This document shows positions 31,767 through 41,752 of a stretch of DNA of 41,869 bases, one piece after another. The translations under genes and the position numbers were made by a program. This DNA is from Verrucomicrobiota bacterium (GTDB lineage: Bacteria; Verrucomicrobiota; Verrucomicrobiia; Limisphaerales; JAEYXS01). Below the pieces are notes generated by a model. That model saw only the letters and a program-made list of their open reading frames with translations, did no database searches and had not been told where the DNA came from. Position 1 is the stretch's first letter, and each line of letters begins with the position of its first letter. The stretch is taken from assembly GCA_023431185.1 (NCBI GenBank), contig JAEYXS010000043.1, positions 1-41,869 of the forward strand, read 5' to 3'.

Positions 31767-33577
31767 TCATAAGCGCCTGTCCAATGCATCCAGATCATCA
31801 CCATGGCAGCAGTGTCCAGTTTACAGTAATTGAGCAGGAGCTGCCTCTGGACCTCCCTAAACTTCTGGTCTGATTTGCGCAAACCGAACATCATTTCCTG
31901 GTAGGTTCGGATTGCCCCGGTCCCCTCCCGGACCGCTTCCACCGTTTCCTCCTCGCCCTCCCCATCGAACGGCAACGGAGCCAGGGTTTTGTAGGGATCG
32001 ATGATTTCCCCCGGCTTGAGATACCCGGAAAACCAGGCGTGATTCCGGACCGCGGCATCTTCGAACCATACGGCCGGCAGGACGTGCTTGATCGACAGGC
32101 TGCCGGCCATGCGGGGGTGAAAATAGTAATCCTTGCAGAGCCCGTACATATCCACCAGCGGTCCCGTGTCCCCGGAGATATGCTCCAGCCATACCGCCAA
32201 GTCCTTGTCCTTGACCCCATACTGAACCATCTGCCGCTGGATGTCCCTCAGCGCCGTCCTTTCAAAGGCGGACCAAACGAAGACCGTTCCCCTGGTCCCA
32301 ATCGTCTCCTTCAAGGAACGGGCAAACTCAAAATTCGGGTAGGCGTCCTCGAGGTTGATCCATTCCGCATGCTCCAACTCCCCTCCCGGCTGGCGCAGGG
32401 TGTGGCAACTCCACTGAAAGGCCACCTGTTCGTAGGGCTTCATGCCCGGGTGGTAAGGGACAGCCACCCGGGAAGCCTCAAAGTCGATGAAATGCAGCGG
32501 ATAAGCACATCCTTCCACCGTCTTCTTGAGTTCAGGATCAATGAACTCCCTGCCCTGCTTGGTCCATTCTATCTGGATGGACTGCCGTTCCCCTACCCTA
32601 TTCCGGAGGTAGGAAGGCCTCACATCGGTCAGCCTGCACTGGCCATCTTCAATCATTTGCATGGCGATCGTCCCTCGTGGCCCCAAGGCATCCACACGGT
32701 AAAGGTCCAGCAGATGTGGCTGGGGCGCTGCCAACTCACCCCAGCACGCCTTAAAGCCATTCCGTTCCGTGGGTTCACTCTCCACCCGATACTCACACTT
32801 CTTGCATTTCACCCCGATCACCGGCGCGATTCGTTCTGGTGTCTTGCCGAGCAGGGACGAGGCATACGATTCTGCTTCCGCAGCCACCTCATCCGCCAGT
32901 TCTTCAAATTCAGCGCTCACTTCGATGATCTTCACGAACGGCTGTTGACGCAGGGCTTCCACATCCCCGAGAAAAGTGACTTTCGGACGTGAGTAAGTCT
33001 TCTCACCACTTCCCTGCGGGCGTGCCTCCAGCCGAAACCGCTCGAAGCTGGTCTCCACTGTGCAGGTCTCATCCTTGTCGACCAGACAAAGACAGGGGGT
33101 AACCTCAAAGTCTGGATACAATTCACGCAGGATGAGGGACTGGAAGGTCACATCTTCCAGATACGGACGCCAGCCGGAGCTGATACCTCCCCTGGCCCCA
33201 CGAAAAGGAGAGGAGAGGCCATCGAGTCTTACCCCCTTGGCTTTGACCTCGATCAGCCGCAGTAGGTTGCCCTTTTTCTCCAGGATATCGATTCGGGCCA
33301 TCCGTTTCCCCGAGATCACGGTGGCTTCAAAAAGGACGACCTCGTTTTGCTGCAACAATCGGGCGGTCGCTGCCGCCGAAGCTTCAGGGGTTTCGAAGGG
33401 GACCTCCACTCCGGACGGGAACATCAGCTTGGCAATCGTCTCGATCATGTAACCGCCATCCGCCAAAAACTCCAGATAGGGGTTATCATCCAAGTTCGAC
33501 GGATACTTGAGCTTCTTGTAGTAAAGCTTCGTCGGACAAGTCTGCGCCACCTTGAAGTCTGACTTGGAGAGATACAC
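31763..33577 (-). CDS. DUF2779 protein with Cas4-like PD-(D/E)XK and Fe-S cysteines
   Basis: This is a 604-residue DUF2779 protein. The N-terminal half has a Cas4/AddB-type nuclease layout: C14 in 'TCPTKLYY', D97 in 'RIDIL', E110-V-K112 in 'RLIEVKAK', then C258, C261 and C278 ('CKKCEYR ... ACWGEL'). That gives the four Cys expected for a [4Fe-4S] cluster and an intact PD-(D/E)XK core. The C-terminal half opens with 'LHFIDFEAS' (D365, E367) and looks like an RNase H-fold 3'-5' exonuclease domain. This is an unusual double-nuclease build. Start ATG 33577. DNA-processing or defence roles are likely; none is proven for the family. Confidence 0.85.
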   Translation of the reverse strand: MYLSKSDFKVAQTCPTKLYYKKLKYPSNLDDNPYLEFLADGGYMIETIAKLMFPSGVEVPFETPEASAAATARLLQQNEVVLFEATVISGKRMARIDILEKKGNLLRLIEVKAKGVRLDGLSSPFRGARGGISSGWRPYLEDVTFQSLILRELYPDFEVTPCLCLVDKDETCTVETSFERFRLEARPQGSGEKTYSRPKVTFLGDVEALRQQPFVKIIEVSAEFEELADEVAAEAESYASSLLGKTPERIAPVIGVKCKKCEYRVESEPTERNGFKACWGELAAPQPHLLDLYRVDALGPRGTIAMQMIEDGQCRLTDVRPSYLRNRVGERQSIQIEWTKQGREFIDPELKKTVEGCAYPLHFIDFEASRVAVPYHPGMKPYEQVAFQWSCHTLRQPGGELEHAEWINLEDAYPNFEFARSLKETIGTRGTVFVWSAFERTALRDIQRQMVQYGVKDKDLAVWLEHISGDTGPLVDMYGLCKDYYFHPRMAGSLSIKHVLPAVWFEDAAVRNHAWFSGYLKPGEIIDPYKTLAPLPFDGEGEEETVEAVREGTGAIRTYQEMMFGLRKSDQKFREVQRQLLLNYCKLDTAAMVMIWMHWTGAYD

Positions 33578-33696
33578 CGTTGAAATCTAGTTTGCCCGGT
33601 TCAGTTGGCGAGTGAAAATGCCTGGATTTGCCTGACCGGTTACCGGTCGCCCAAAGTCTTCGCCGATTGGCGCGACAGAGCGACGGTATCCCGCCT

Positions 33697-34731
33697 TCAC
33701 AACCCCAGCCTCCGTGCCACATCTTCATACCCGGGATCATCCGCATAGACCGATTCCCAATCCGCCCGTGCCTTCCGCGCTTCGCCCATCGCCTCATAGA
33801 TCATCCCGCGCTCATACTGCAGCGCTCGTAGCAAAGGCTCCGTCCACCGGGACTTCTTCGCCAGCAATCCGTTCACCGTCTCCAGCGCAGCCATGTTCAA
33901 ACCCAGCTTTCGCAGCGCCTCGGCCTTGTAGAGCAGCAGCGCGGCTTCCACCTCCGACCGCGAATCGATCCCTTTCGCCAGTTCCACCACCTGCTGGCAG
34001 GCTTCCTTGGTGCCCACCTCGTCCACCAGCAACTCGGCCCGGGACACCCGCACCACCACATCCTCCGGGGCCAGGGCATGCAGTTCGTTCAATACATCCA
34101 CCGCCTCCTGAAACCGGCCACCGGCCTGATAGGCCTCCACCAACAGCAGGAGCAGCAACTTCATCCCAACCGTCCCCTTGGCCTTGATCTGCTTCGTCAC
34201 CGGCACTTCGAAGGAACCGTTTACTCCGTACTTCGCGAAGTAGGCTCCCAAACCCACCGCCTGGTTCCGGGCCATCTCCAGGTAAATGATGGCCTGCGCA
34301 TCCTCACCACTTTTCAGGGCCAGCACTCCGGCCAAGAACGCCCCATCCGCCAGATGAGCACTCTTTTGAAAGTGCTCTGCTGCTATGGCTGTGTCGCCTT
34401 GCACCATGGCTTTCATCCCGGCCACCAGTTCCTCCTCGTCATCGGGCGTGGTCAGTCGCTTGAAGAAGCCCAAAGTCAACCGTTCCTCCGTGCTTTGAAC
34501 AGGCGGCGGCACATTGGCCGGCAGCATCGGCGCCTTACGCGTCGTTCCGCTCCGAGAGGTCGTGGTGTAATAAAGCCCGGTTCCGGGCAACCCCACCGTC
34601 TGCGTGACGCCCCTCGGTCCCACCGTCACCTTCGCCCCGCGCGGCCCCACGCTGACCGATGCGCCGGACTTGCTCAGGTTGATGGACACCCCGGGCAGCA
34701 ACTTGATCCTTCGTGAAAAGCGAAAGCCCAT
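33697..34731 (-). CDS. DUF4236-TPR protein
   Basis: This 344-residue protein begins with a DUF4236 domain (about 1-55: 'GFRFSRRIKLLPGVSINLSKSG', then Gly-rich 'VGPRGAKVTVGPRGV' and 'GLPGTGLYYT'), a small beta-rich module often found alone or with membrane or TPR parts. A linker leads to tetratricopeptide-like repeats (about 85-340), for example 'FQKSAHLADGAFLAGVLALKSGE' and 'AYQAGGRFQEAVDVLNEL'. No signal peptide. A strong AGGAGG sits four bases before ATG 34731 and overlaps the stop codon region of the WYL-domain gene, so translation is coupled to it. It is a probable scaffold or protein-interaction factor; function unknown. Confidence 0.82.
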   Translation of the reverse strand: MGFRFSRRIKLLPGVSINLSKSGASVSVGPRGAKVTVGPRGVTQTVGLPGTGLYYTTTSRSGTTRKAPMLPANVPPPVQSTEERLTLGFFKRLTTPDDEEELVAGMKAMVQGDTAIAAEHFQKSAHLADGAFLAGVLALKSGEDAQAIIYLEMARNQAVGLGAYFAKYGVNGSFEVPVTKQIKAKGTVGMKLLLLLLVEAYQAGGRFQEAVDVLNELHALAPEDVVVRVSRAELLVDEVGTKEACQQVVELAKGIDSRSEVEAALLLYKAEALRKLGLNMAALETVNGLLAKKSRWTEPLLRALQYERGMIYEAMGEARKARADWESVYADDPGYEDVARRLGL

Positions 34732-34740
34732 AGACCTCCT

Positions 34741-35148
34741 TTATTGGTATTCGACAAATTCCATCCGGTCCACTCGGAACACCCGTTCCTGCCGCCGCCG
34801 ATGACAGTATCCCATGACATAGACGTGGGGGAACTCCTCCAGCATGAAAACCAGTCCGGGCGAGATTCGACGGATTGCGCCCGGCGAACTGCCACCCATA
34901 TAGGCGAACTCGAACTTTCCCCGCGCCTTCACTGCCTCGATCAACGCTTGCACCACGCTGTTTTCCGATTCCCGAACCGGCACCCGGGGCAGACTATGCC
35001 AAAACTCTAGGTCATCCTCGATGGGTGGTCCAAGTTCCGCGAAGCAGGCCGACACCCTTGGCCTGGCCACCGCCAGCTCCTGACCGACCGCCAAGCCCGG
35101 AACCAACCCACCCAGCGCTGCCAGAAATGCCTTTCGCGACAATCGCAT
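34741..35148 (-). CDS. WYL domain protein with Tat-like signal peptide
   Basis: This 135-residue protein combines an N-terminal export signal with a WYL domain. Residues 1-30 ('MRLSRKAFLAALGGLVPGLAVGQ') carry an 'SRKAFL' stretch close to the Tat twin-arginine motif and a hydrophobic core. Residues 70-135 are the WYL fold ('VVQALIEAVKARGKFEFAY', 'GLVFMLEEFPHVYVMGYCHRRRQERVFRVDRM'). WYL domains normally sit in cytoplasmic DNA-binding proteins, and there is no helix-turn-helix here, so export is odd. The N-terminus could instead be a helix that only looks like a signal. The gene is followed by the DUF4236-TPR gene with a strong Shine-Dalgarno. Confidence 0.75.
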   Translation of the reverse strand: MRLSRKAFLAALGGLVPGLAVGQELAVARPRVSACFAELGPPIEDDLEFWHSLPRVPVRESENSVVQALIEAVKARGKFEFAYMGGSSPGAIRRISPGLVFMLEEFPHVYVMGYCHRRRQERVFRVDRMEFVEYQ

Positions 35149-35247
35149 GACGAAACGCTAGCACACACCCTATGACAAAGGCTGTCCTTGGGTATTACAT
35201 TTTATGCGCAAAATCGCCTCTGCACTCAATCTCAGCATCTTCGAACA

Positions 35248-38200
35248 CTAAGGAGAAATCACACGGTAGAATCTACGGGGATGCTGGGCGGCCGCTGCAT
35301 CAATCAAGTCAGTCGACACTCCTAAGTTTGTGAAGGTGATCAAGTTGGCCCAGTTAATTAGATCGCTAGACACCTGGAGGAAATGAACATCCCCGAAAGC
35401 ACCGTCCACACTCAACCTGAATGCCCCATCCTGATCGCGCTGAAAAATAGGCAAGGCCACGGGCGCACGTTGGCCATCCTCAGTCGTAAAAGACCAGACG
35501 GGGCTGGAATTGGTGGAAATTCCGTCCGTCACAAGCACTTGCCAGAAGTAAGTAGTCTTCGGCCGAAGTGCGTGAGGGATGAAGCTAATGTTGGTTGTCG
35601 CAAATGTCAGCCAGTTGGCCGTATTTGTGCCGAGCCGGACGTAATAACTGACTTGCTGACCGTCGATGTCACCACCCAGCCATTGTAGTATCGGAGAACT
35701 GTAGGCTACCCCTGAGGTGGATAATAAAGGAAAGGGAGCATTTACAACGTAGGGCGGCGAGTTCTCCCTTGCTATCTGAAAGGGGCCAAAAATAGACACA
35801 CTTTGCAAGCCGCTCGAGTCCATTGCTCGACCGCGAAGCATGACCGAGCCGCCGATCATATTTGGGACCGCCCAGTTCAATGAGCCTGAGGAAAAAGTTG
35901 AATTTGTCAGATAGGTCCAAATACTTCCAGAATCCAAGGAATACTCAACCGATGTGCCAACCACGCCAACATTGTCGGTAGCACTCCATTCAATCGCCAC
36001 GACTTGGTTGCCTGTAAGGGTAGTTCCAAACGACGGTTTTGAGATTCCGATAGATGGCGGCGTGCTGTCAATCAGCGTGAATACTCCAGAGTAACCAATC
36101 CCAACGTTCCCCGCTTGATCAGCGGCCGAAACCTTTATCTGAATCAAGGCATTCCCGAAATTGGGCATGCTCCATGAGTAAGACCCGGCATTTTGGAGTC
36201 CGGAAGCGATTGGCTTCCAGGTAGCACCATTGTTGGTGGTATACGTTAAAGTGATCCCGGCAATCGCCACATCATCAGCGGCACTCCACTGAATGTTTAG
36301 CGGAACACCTTTTTCGATCGCAGCACCCACGCTTGGAGTAACTCCTGTAACAGTTGGAGCATAGACATCGGAACTACGATCCAAGTCCGCGTCAGCGTAG
36401 TAGAGAGCATAAGTGCCATTGGTTGATGTCGCCCAAACAGAATGCGCGGAGGCCCCGTTTGGTGCCATTGCAGCTGCACTTGAAAAAGCCAACGGGGTTA
36501 TGCTGTTCATGTTAATTTGGACCGGTGCCGTCCAACCTGTTCCCTTGTTTACTGAATGGTACAGTTTACCGATTCCATTGGTATTTCCATACCAAATTGC
36601 ATGCGAGTAGCCGAATGCACCTTCTCCAACACAGTCGAGCATGGCAAACCCGCCAGTACCGATTAGCTGTGCAGCCCCCCAAGTCCCTCCATTCAAGGTT
36701 TTTGTAAACAGGGAAATCTTTCCGGTCTGTTCATTAAAATTGCTCCAGCCAACTCGAAGGTCTGAGTTGCTCGGTTTATCCAGCACAAAATATTCTTTCA
36801 ACACGTCCGGTATCAGAACCTCGGTGAGCCCATCAGTATTCTTGATGAGCCGGGCCAATTCTTTATTTCCCTTCGTATGCACAATTTCAAAGTCGGTGGC
36901 TTGCCGAACAAACAATGTTGGCGTTCCACTTGTTTCGGAGGACATAATCACAGGCGTAGACCAAGATCCTCCGGCACTCTTGAATGAATAGGCGATCTCT
37001 GCCACCCCGACAGCGGTGTATCCACCTGAACCATTTGATTCGTACCTGCGCCCTTCCCGCCATACAGCATGCAATCCACCCAGAGAATCAACCGCGATAT
37101 CTGGCTCAATTGAAAGCTGTTGGGGAAAACTCGCCGATAGGTTGTAAGGGGTTCCCCACGAAACACCCGATTGTGATGAAACGAAGACAGCAGAGTCGTT
37201 TCTTTGCGGCAAACCAGCGTCGGACATTACTGACCAAATCACATGAGCTTGATTTAGAGGATCAACTGCGATTTTCAAGCGATCTATGTTGTCCGGAACA
37301 TCAGCCAATACCACCTCGGACGACCAAGTGGAACCGGAGCGCTTTCGATAGCAAATCTTCCTTGAACTTGTTGATGAAGCCCTTTTCACGTAAACGACGT
37401 GAACGTTGGAAGACGAATCAACCGCAATACTGGGCATGAAGAAACCTCCATCAGTCTGTCCAGCCAAAGGAACCCCTATCGCGATGGGTTTTTCCCATGG
37501 ACTTGGCGGGAAGGATGAATCCCGGATGGAAAAGGCACCGTCCGAGAAATCTTCAACAACGGTACCGTTCATGTCCCTCATCCATATGCGAGCCTTGGTA
37601 TTCGAGGTAGCGATTAGTGCTGAAACAGTAAACGTGTGAATGCCAGATTTGTTATTTCTTACGTCCGCATTCTCTAAGCCATAAATCCCGTCTGCGAGGC
37701 TAACATACATCAAATCGATGCCAACTGGAGCGCTTACGGTCCACTGGACAGGTAGACTCCCGCCCGATTGGAAGCTTTCCCCACCATTGGGGCTGATAAC
37801 CCTTACTTGAGGCGCAGTACCATTGCCGACAGTGTAGCTTACCGAAGATTTGGCGTGCCAGTTGCCGGATGCATCTCGCGCAATAGCCTGAATTACCATC
37901 ACTGCGCCAGTCTTGATTGAGGCAGGGACTGTCCACCCATGAGTGAGACCGCTTGAGGGGACTCCAGGCGGAACTACCCCCTCGGCGATGACCTCCCAAG
38001 TTGCCCCCGAGTTCGTCGACCAGTAGAAGTCCATCGATCGAATTCCAACATCATCGCTAGCAACATAGAGAATGGTCGAGGAGCGCCCCGATAGAACGCT
38101 CGCGCTTTGAAGGTAAAGTGTTGCAACTTCCGGAGCCTTTCCATCCACGTAATTGATGGCGAGGCTTTGGGTGTTGTTTTCAAAATCGCTCTCGCTGCGA

Positions 38201-41136
38201 CCGAGCGATGCTGAATCTACCCAGGCATCGATGAAACTTTGCCCCGCGCTCAGTCCCGCCAAGGTAACTGTCTGCTGCAATTCCACCTCAGCACCAGGTG
38301 CTAGGACAGGGACCTCCATGCTGTTATGCTCGCTGATCTTGCGCTCCCTCCCCTCAGGGCTGCCTGAAAGGTAGAGATTTAACCAGCAAGTTTCCGAAGC
38401 AAAGGTTCCTTGATTCTTAACCTTTACCCGGACAGTGACGTTGGCCCCTGGTTGGATACTGCCATCAACCTCGATGTGGGAAGGAACGAGATCAGCATAA
38501 GAATGTTCCGTAGTGAAACGCCAAACATCACCTTCCGTGATTTTGTCACCCACTCGGGACCAAACCACCCAATAGTAAGTCGTTCCCGGCAACAATGGTT
38601 CACCGGGGGTATACTGCCGGTTCACCACTTGTCCAAATCCGGCCGCGAATCCCGGAGGATTCACGGTTCCCAGCTTGACCGCAAAATCGGGAGAACCCGT
38701 TGGATGTCCCCCTGTCCATGAAAGAGTGAATCCGTTTCGTGGAACATTCACGGCATTGTTTGGCGGATATGGGTTGGCAGGTTTGTCGGGAGCTTGGATA
38801 ACCGTCCCGCTGCCATACACCCCAGTTACTTGGGCATTTTGCCCCGCCTCGATCACCAACCCGATTGGCTGCGGTGTGGAAAAGCCGTCAATCGGCTTAA
38901 ACTCGACCACCCTGCTTCCTGCCGGAAGTTGGCTCACAAGCAGGCCGGGCATGCGCCAAGTTGATTCACCCAGAAACCGCCATTCCGCACCCAGCGCATT
39001 TCCCGGCTGTACGTTGACGGTCAGCGAGCCGCTGTTATCAACCGTAGTCCTCGTTAAATGGACAAATGCATAGGAAGTGTTACCAGCCTTATCCAAAATC
39101 GTAATGCCAATTATGTTCAGGCCTGGTTGCAGATTGATTGTCGGGGTAGTCCACGTCCCCGATACTAGGTTGCCATTCAAAGTGGCGCTTCCATTACTTG
39201 TGCTTGTCGCAGACCATTTGATTTCCTCCACGCCGCTCAATTCATCACTGTAATCGCCAGAAATCACCACCGAACTCTGTGCTGTATTGGAGAAGTTGGG
39301 AGTCGGTGACAGTACCCTTACGATCGGTGCTTTTGAGTCGGCTCCCAATAAAAGCGATGCGCGATTCCCTGAATTGCGATTTCCGAGACCATCCTCCAAC
39401 CAGACATGCACCATTTTAGCTCCGGAAGTGAGAGGTACGTTTACCAGAAGTGGTTTATTGGCTGGAACCGGAAATGCGACTCCATCCCCGGAAGTAGTAG
39501 GGGCATTACCGACTTTCACCCAAGCCTTGGCGATTCCGGAGGCGTCTGCTGGATTCGTCCAGTCTAGCTGAACTTGGCCGGTCTTGGTCCAGTCCGAGGA
39601 GGTAGTATGGAGGCTTATCGGCGCAGAAGGTGCGGTGGCGTCAGCAGCAGCAAGCACCCAGAACTTAAAACGATCCGATTCTTTGTCTCCATTGATGACG
39701 ACGACTTCCCATTCTCCGGCGGACGGACCTGTGCCCAAATCATACTTGATCTCGTTTGCGTTGATGTAGCGCGGAGAACTGATTGGAGGACGTTGAATTC
39801 CGCCCTCGTAGAACATCAACGTAGATGTTGGCTGAAAGCCAGAGCCCTTAATCGTTACCGTCTCTTTCTGATTTACCGGCTTGCCAGTGAACGATCTAGG
39901 CGAGACAAACTCAACAATCGGTTTCGGTGCAGACGTATCTAGTCGGAACTTCACCACATCGCTGTAGACGTGCCCGTTGTTGTTACTGACCTTGACAACG
40001 TAATCTCCCTCTTCCTGCGAAATGCCTAGGAGTCTGAAAGACGCCGTCGTGATTCCCGTGCTCACACCATCCTTGAACCAAAGATAGTTGGCATTCCCGA
40101 CAGCCTTAACTTCCACTGTCACTGCTTGGCCTTGGGCAGAAGATGCGGGAAGTGATGGCTGCTGAAAGATGAATGGCAGATATAACTGAGTCTTAAAGAG
40201 ACTTCGGTTCCAGCCATAGCTAGCCATATTGTAGTCAGGACCAAAAAAACGAGTATAATCAAGGCGTTTTGGGTATTTCGCCACAACCGAATCAGCATAA
40301 AATTCAATCGGGCCGCTATGACTATTGTATATAGTGAATTGTAGCGCGTATCCACCCCATGCCACCTGCAAATTATTACCACGCTCGCCCCAGTCAAAAA
40401 TTTGGCTGCTAGCTCTCGTAAGAAATGAGCCGAAGTAGTCAGTCAGGAAGTCAACTGAGAAGTAGTTTTCCAAACTCACTATCCGCTGATTTCCACTGAC
40501 AGAAACAATCTCGTTCATCGAAGTCTTCGAGAGCTGTGGCGTGTTGCCTGTTATCGCATCGGGGATGAATGGGTCGAGAAGGGTTATTTGAACGACTACA
40601 TAGGGGTTCAATTGAAGCAGTCGCTTTGCAGCCTCGCGTGCCACCCATGAGCCGGCGCTATGAGCTATAAAGTGAACAAACCTTAGATTTTGAGCCTTCT
40701 CGTTAAGTTCACCTCCCAAGTTTTGCCCATGAAGAAATGCATTCGCAGCAGCTTCCACTGCATTTGCTGCTCCCTCATTTGATATTCCATCAAACTCCAA
40801 GATTCCACCCGTAGCAGCGTCTTTCTCCCAGTGGTACGGAACCACCTTCCAATCCGTTCCAGCTAACTCAAGCTTTAAAGCGTTCATCAAATAAAACCAC
40901 TCATCATCAGAGAATTTGTCCTCTTTTGGAGTATCAGAGAATAGTCCTGGCGGGTTCCAGCCGTGAATAAGAATGACGGCTTTTCTTGTATCCCCATCCA
41001 TCGGCTTGTTGCCTATCTCATCCATTAGGACCGTGGGGAAAGTTAGTTGCGCTTGACTCACCAAAGTCCCGAAGAGCATGGAAAACATTACCAGAAAGAG
41101 TAATTGACGCGTTTGCATGTTGGAGGAGTTTCCCAT
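35248..41136 (-). CDS. giant secreted lipase-like protein with Ig-type repeats
   Basis: This 1962-residue exported protein has a signal peptide (about 7-30: 'QLLFLVMFSMLFGTLVSQAQ', with M1 or M7 as start). Residues 50-290 are an alpha/beta hydrolase domain: 'AVILIHGWNPPG' (oxyanion), 'FIAHSAGSW' with nucleophile S160, 'LLDPF' with D189 and a His in 'NSHSGPIEFY', a full lipase-type triad. Then come many beta-sandwich modules: an Ig-like domain ('NANYLWFKDG'), IPT/TIG-like ('KETVTIKGSGFQP'), fibronectin-III-like, a CARDB-type ('YADLVPSHIEVDG'), repeated Ser/Thr-rich Ig-like units ('ISPNGGESFQSGGSLPVQW') and propeller-like repeats. The end ('QVSSDLINWANL ... RFYRVISP') is the verrucomicrobial type. 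Such proteins are probably cell-surface or extracellular enzymes or adhesins. The substrate is unknown. It seems unrelated to the defence genes. Confidence 0.82.
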   Translation of the reverse strand: MGNSSNMQTRQLLFLVMFSMLFGTLVSQAQLTFPTVLMDEIGNKPMDGDTRKAVILIHGWNPPGLFSDTPKEDKFSDDEWFYLMNALKLELAGTDWKVVPYHWEKDAATGGILEFDGISNEGAANAVEAAANAFLHGQNLGGELNEKAQNLRFVHFIAHSAGSWVAREAAKRLLQLNPYVVVQITLLDPFIPDAITGNTPQLSKTSMNEIVSVSGNQRIVSLENYFSVDFLTDYFGSFLTRASSQIFDWGERGNNLQVAWGGYALQFTIYNSHSGPIEFYADSVVAKYPKRLDYTRFFGPDYNMASYGWNRSLFKTQLYLPFIFQQPSLPASSAQGQAVTVEVKAVGNANYLWFKDGVSTGITTASFRLLGISQEEGDYVVKVSNNNGHVYSDVVKFRLDTSAPKPIVEFVSPRSFTGKPVNQKETVTIKGSGFQPTSTLMFYEGGIQRPPISSPRYINANEIKYDLGTGPSAGEWEVVVINGDKESDRFKFWVLAAADATAPSAPISLHTTSSDWTKTGQVQLDWTNPADASGIAKAWVKVGNAPTTSGDGVAFPVPANKPLLVNVPLTSGAKMVHVWLEDGLGNRNSGNRASLLLGADSKAPIVRVLSPTPNFSNTAQSSVVISGDYSDELSGVEEIKWSATSTSNGSATLNGNLVSGTWTTPTINLQPGLNIIGITILDKAGNTSYAFVHLTRTTVDNSGSLTVNVQPGNALGAEWRFLGESTWRMPGLLVSQLPAGSRVVEFKPIDGFSTPQPIGLVIEAGQNAQVTGVYGSGTVIQAPDKPANPYPPNNAVNVPRNGFTLSWTGGHPTGSPDFAVKLGTVNPPGFAAGFGQVVNRQYTPGEPLLPGTTYYWVVWSRVGDKITEGDVWRFTTEHSYADLVPSHIEVDGSIQPGANVTVRVKVKNQGTFASETCWLNLYLSGSPEGRERKISEHNSMEVPVLAPGAEVELQQTVTLAGLSAGQSFIDAWVDSASLGRSESDFENNTQSLAINYVDGKAPEVATLYLQSASVLSGRSSTILYVASDDVGIRSMDFYWSTNSGATWEVIAEGVVPPGVPSSGLTHGWTVPASIKTGAVMVIQAIARDASGNWHAKSSVSYTVGNGTAPQVRVISPNGGESFQSGGSLPVQWTVSAPVGIDLMYVSLADGIYGLENADVRNNKSGIHTFTVSALIATSNTKARIWMRDMNGTVVEDFSDGAFSIRDSSFPPSPWEKPIAIGVPLAGQTDGGFFMPSIAVDSSSNVHVVYVKRASSTSSRKICYRKRSGSTWSSEVVLADVPDNIDRLKIAVDPLNQAHVIWSVMSDAGLPQRNDSAVFVSSQSGVSWGTPYNLSASFPQQLSIEPDIAVDSLGGLHAVWREGRRYESNGSGGYTAVGVAEIAYSFKSAGGSWSTPVIMSSETSGTPTLFVRQATDFEIVHTKGNKELARLIKNTDGLTEVLIPDVLKEYFVLDKPSNSDLRVGWSNFNEQTGKISLFTKTLNGGTWGAAQLIGTGGFAMLDCVGEGAFGYSHAIWYGNTNGIGKLYHSVNKGTGWTAPVQINMNSITPLAFSSAAAMAPNGASAHSVWATSTNGTYALYYADADLDRSSDVYAPTVTGVTPSVGAAIEKGVPLNIQWSAADDVAIAGITLTYTTNNGATWKPIASGLQNAGSYSWSMPNFGNALIQIKVSAADQAGNVGIGYSGVFTLIDSTPPSIGISKPSFGTTLTGNQVVAIEWSATDNVGVVGTSVEYSLDSGSIWTYLTNSTFSSGSLNWAVPNMIGGSVMLRGRAMDSSGLQSVSIFGPFQIARENSPPYVVNAPFPLLSTSGVAYSSPILQWLGGDIDGQQVSYYVRLGTNTANWLTFATTNISFIPHALRPKTTYFWQVLVTDGISTNSSPVWSFTTEDGQRAPVALPIFQRDQDGAFRLSVDGAFGDVHFLQVSSDLINWANLITFTNLGVSTDLIDAAAAQHPRRFYRVISP

Positions 41137-41314
41137 TAAATGAGGCTAGGCTTTAAGATCCTCATTGACAATTTCTTTTTCACCCTTTTACCGTCCCTTT
41201 CATGGCAGCAATCGCTTTTGATTTCTCGGCCTCCCCGTCCTCATCACCTTCAAACTGTATCCCCTGCCGTTCTCATATCCCTCGACCATCGCGCTTATCT
41301 CAAGTACCGGATAG

Positions 41315-41731
41315 CTCACCCCGCAGCGAGTTCGGCATACACGTCCGCTTTGCCAAGAAGGAGGAACAAGAGTCAGAGGTGTATTCCCGTGGCTGGACTT
41401 TCAGGAGCGCGGCGGGACCGGAAGCCAGCTCGGCAGTGGGAACGTGATTTTGATTCCCGTGGTGGGCGGAGCGAGTCCCACGCATACTGCCGTGGTAGAT
41501 AAGAAACTGAAACCGCGCAAGGACAACCGCCCGGAAATCTTCTTTCATCCCAAGTGGAATGGCGTCTTTCAGAGGATCGATGGCGGATTGAAAATGCTCT
41601 TCGCCAAGGCCACCAGTGCCAAGGTCAAACCCCGGCTGGATTTTGAGGATTCCGGCAGAGCCCAAGCCGGTCAAGTGGTGGAAAGCAACTTCATCGACGC
41701 CTACTCGGAAGCCCTGCGAACGAGGAAATGA
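41315..41731 (+). pseudogene. gene remnant next to the IS630 end
   Basis: An open frame without a credible ATG runs from just after a stop (41312-41314) to TGA 41731. The translation 'GVFPWLDFQERGGTGSQLGSGNVILIPVVGG' followed by 'DNRPEIFFHPKWNGVFQRIDGGLKMLFAKATSAKVKPRL' reads like a real protein tail with normal composition. The earliest usual start (GTG 41444) would cut into that sequence. A neighbouring frame further upstream (about 41250-41310, 'AVLISLDHRAYLKYRIAHP') may be its former N-terminal part, shifted out of frame. I take it for the 3' fragment of a disrupted gene beside the insertion sequence. I do not recognise the family. Confidence 0.4.
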
Positions 41732-41752
41732 ACCGCGCTTTTCTAGAGCGGT

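Noticed and set aside
33624..33640. GACCGG-TTA-CCGGTC palindrome between the DUF2779 and DUF4236 genes
   Set aside because: It is a short perfect hairpin but has no T-run and no second copy in the window; it could be chance in GC-rich DNA.
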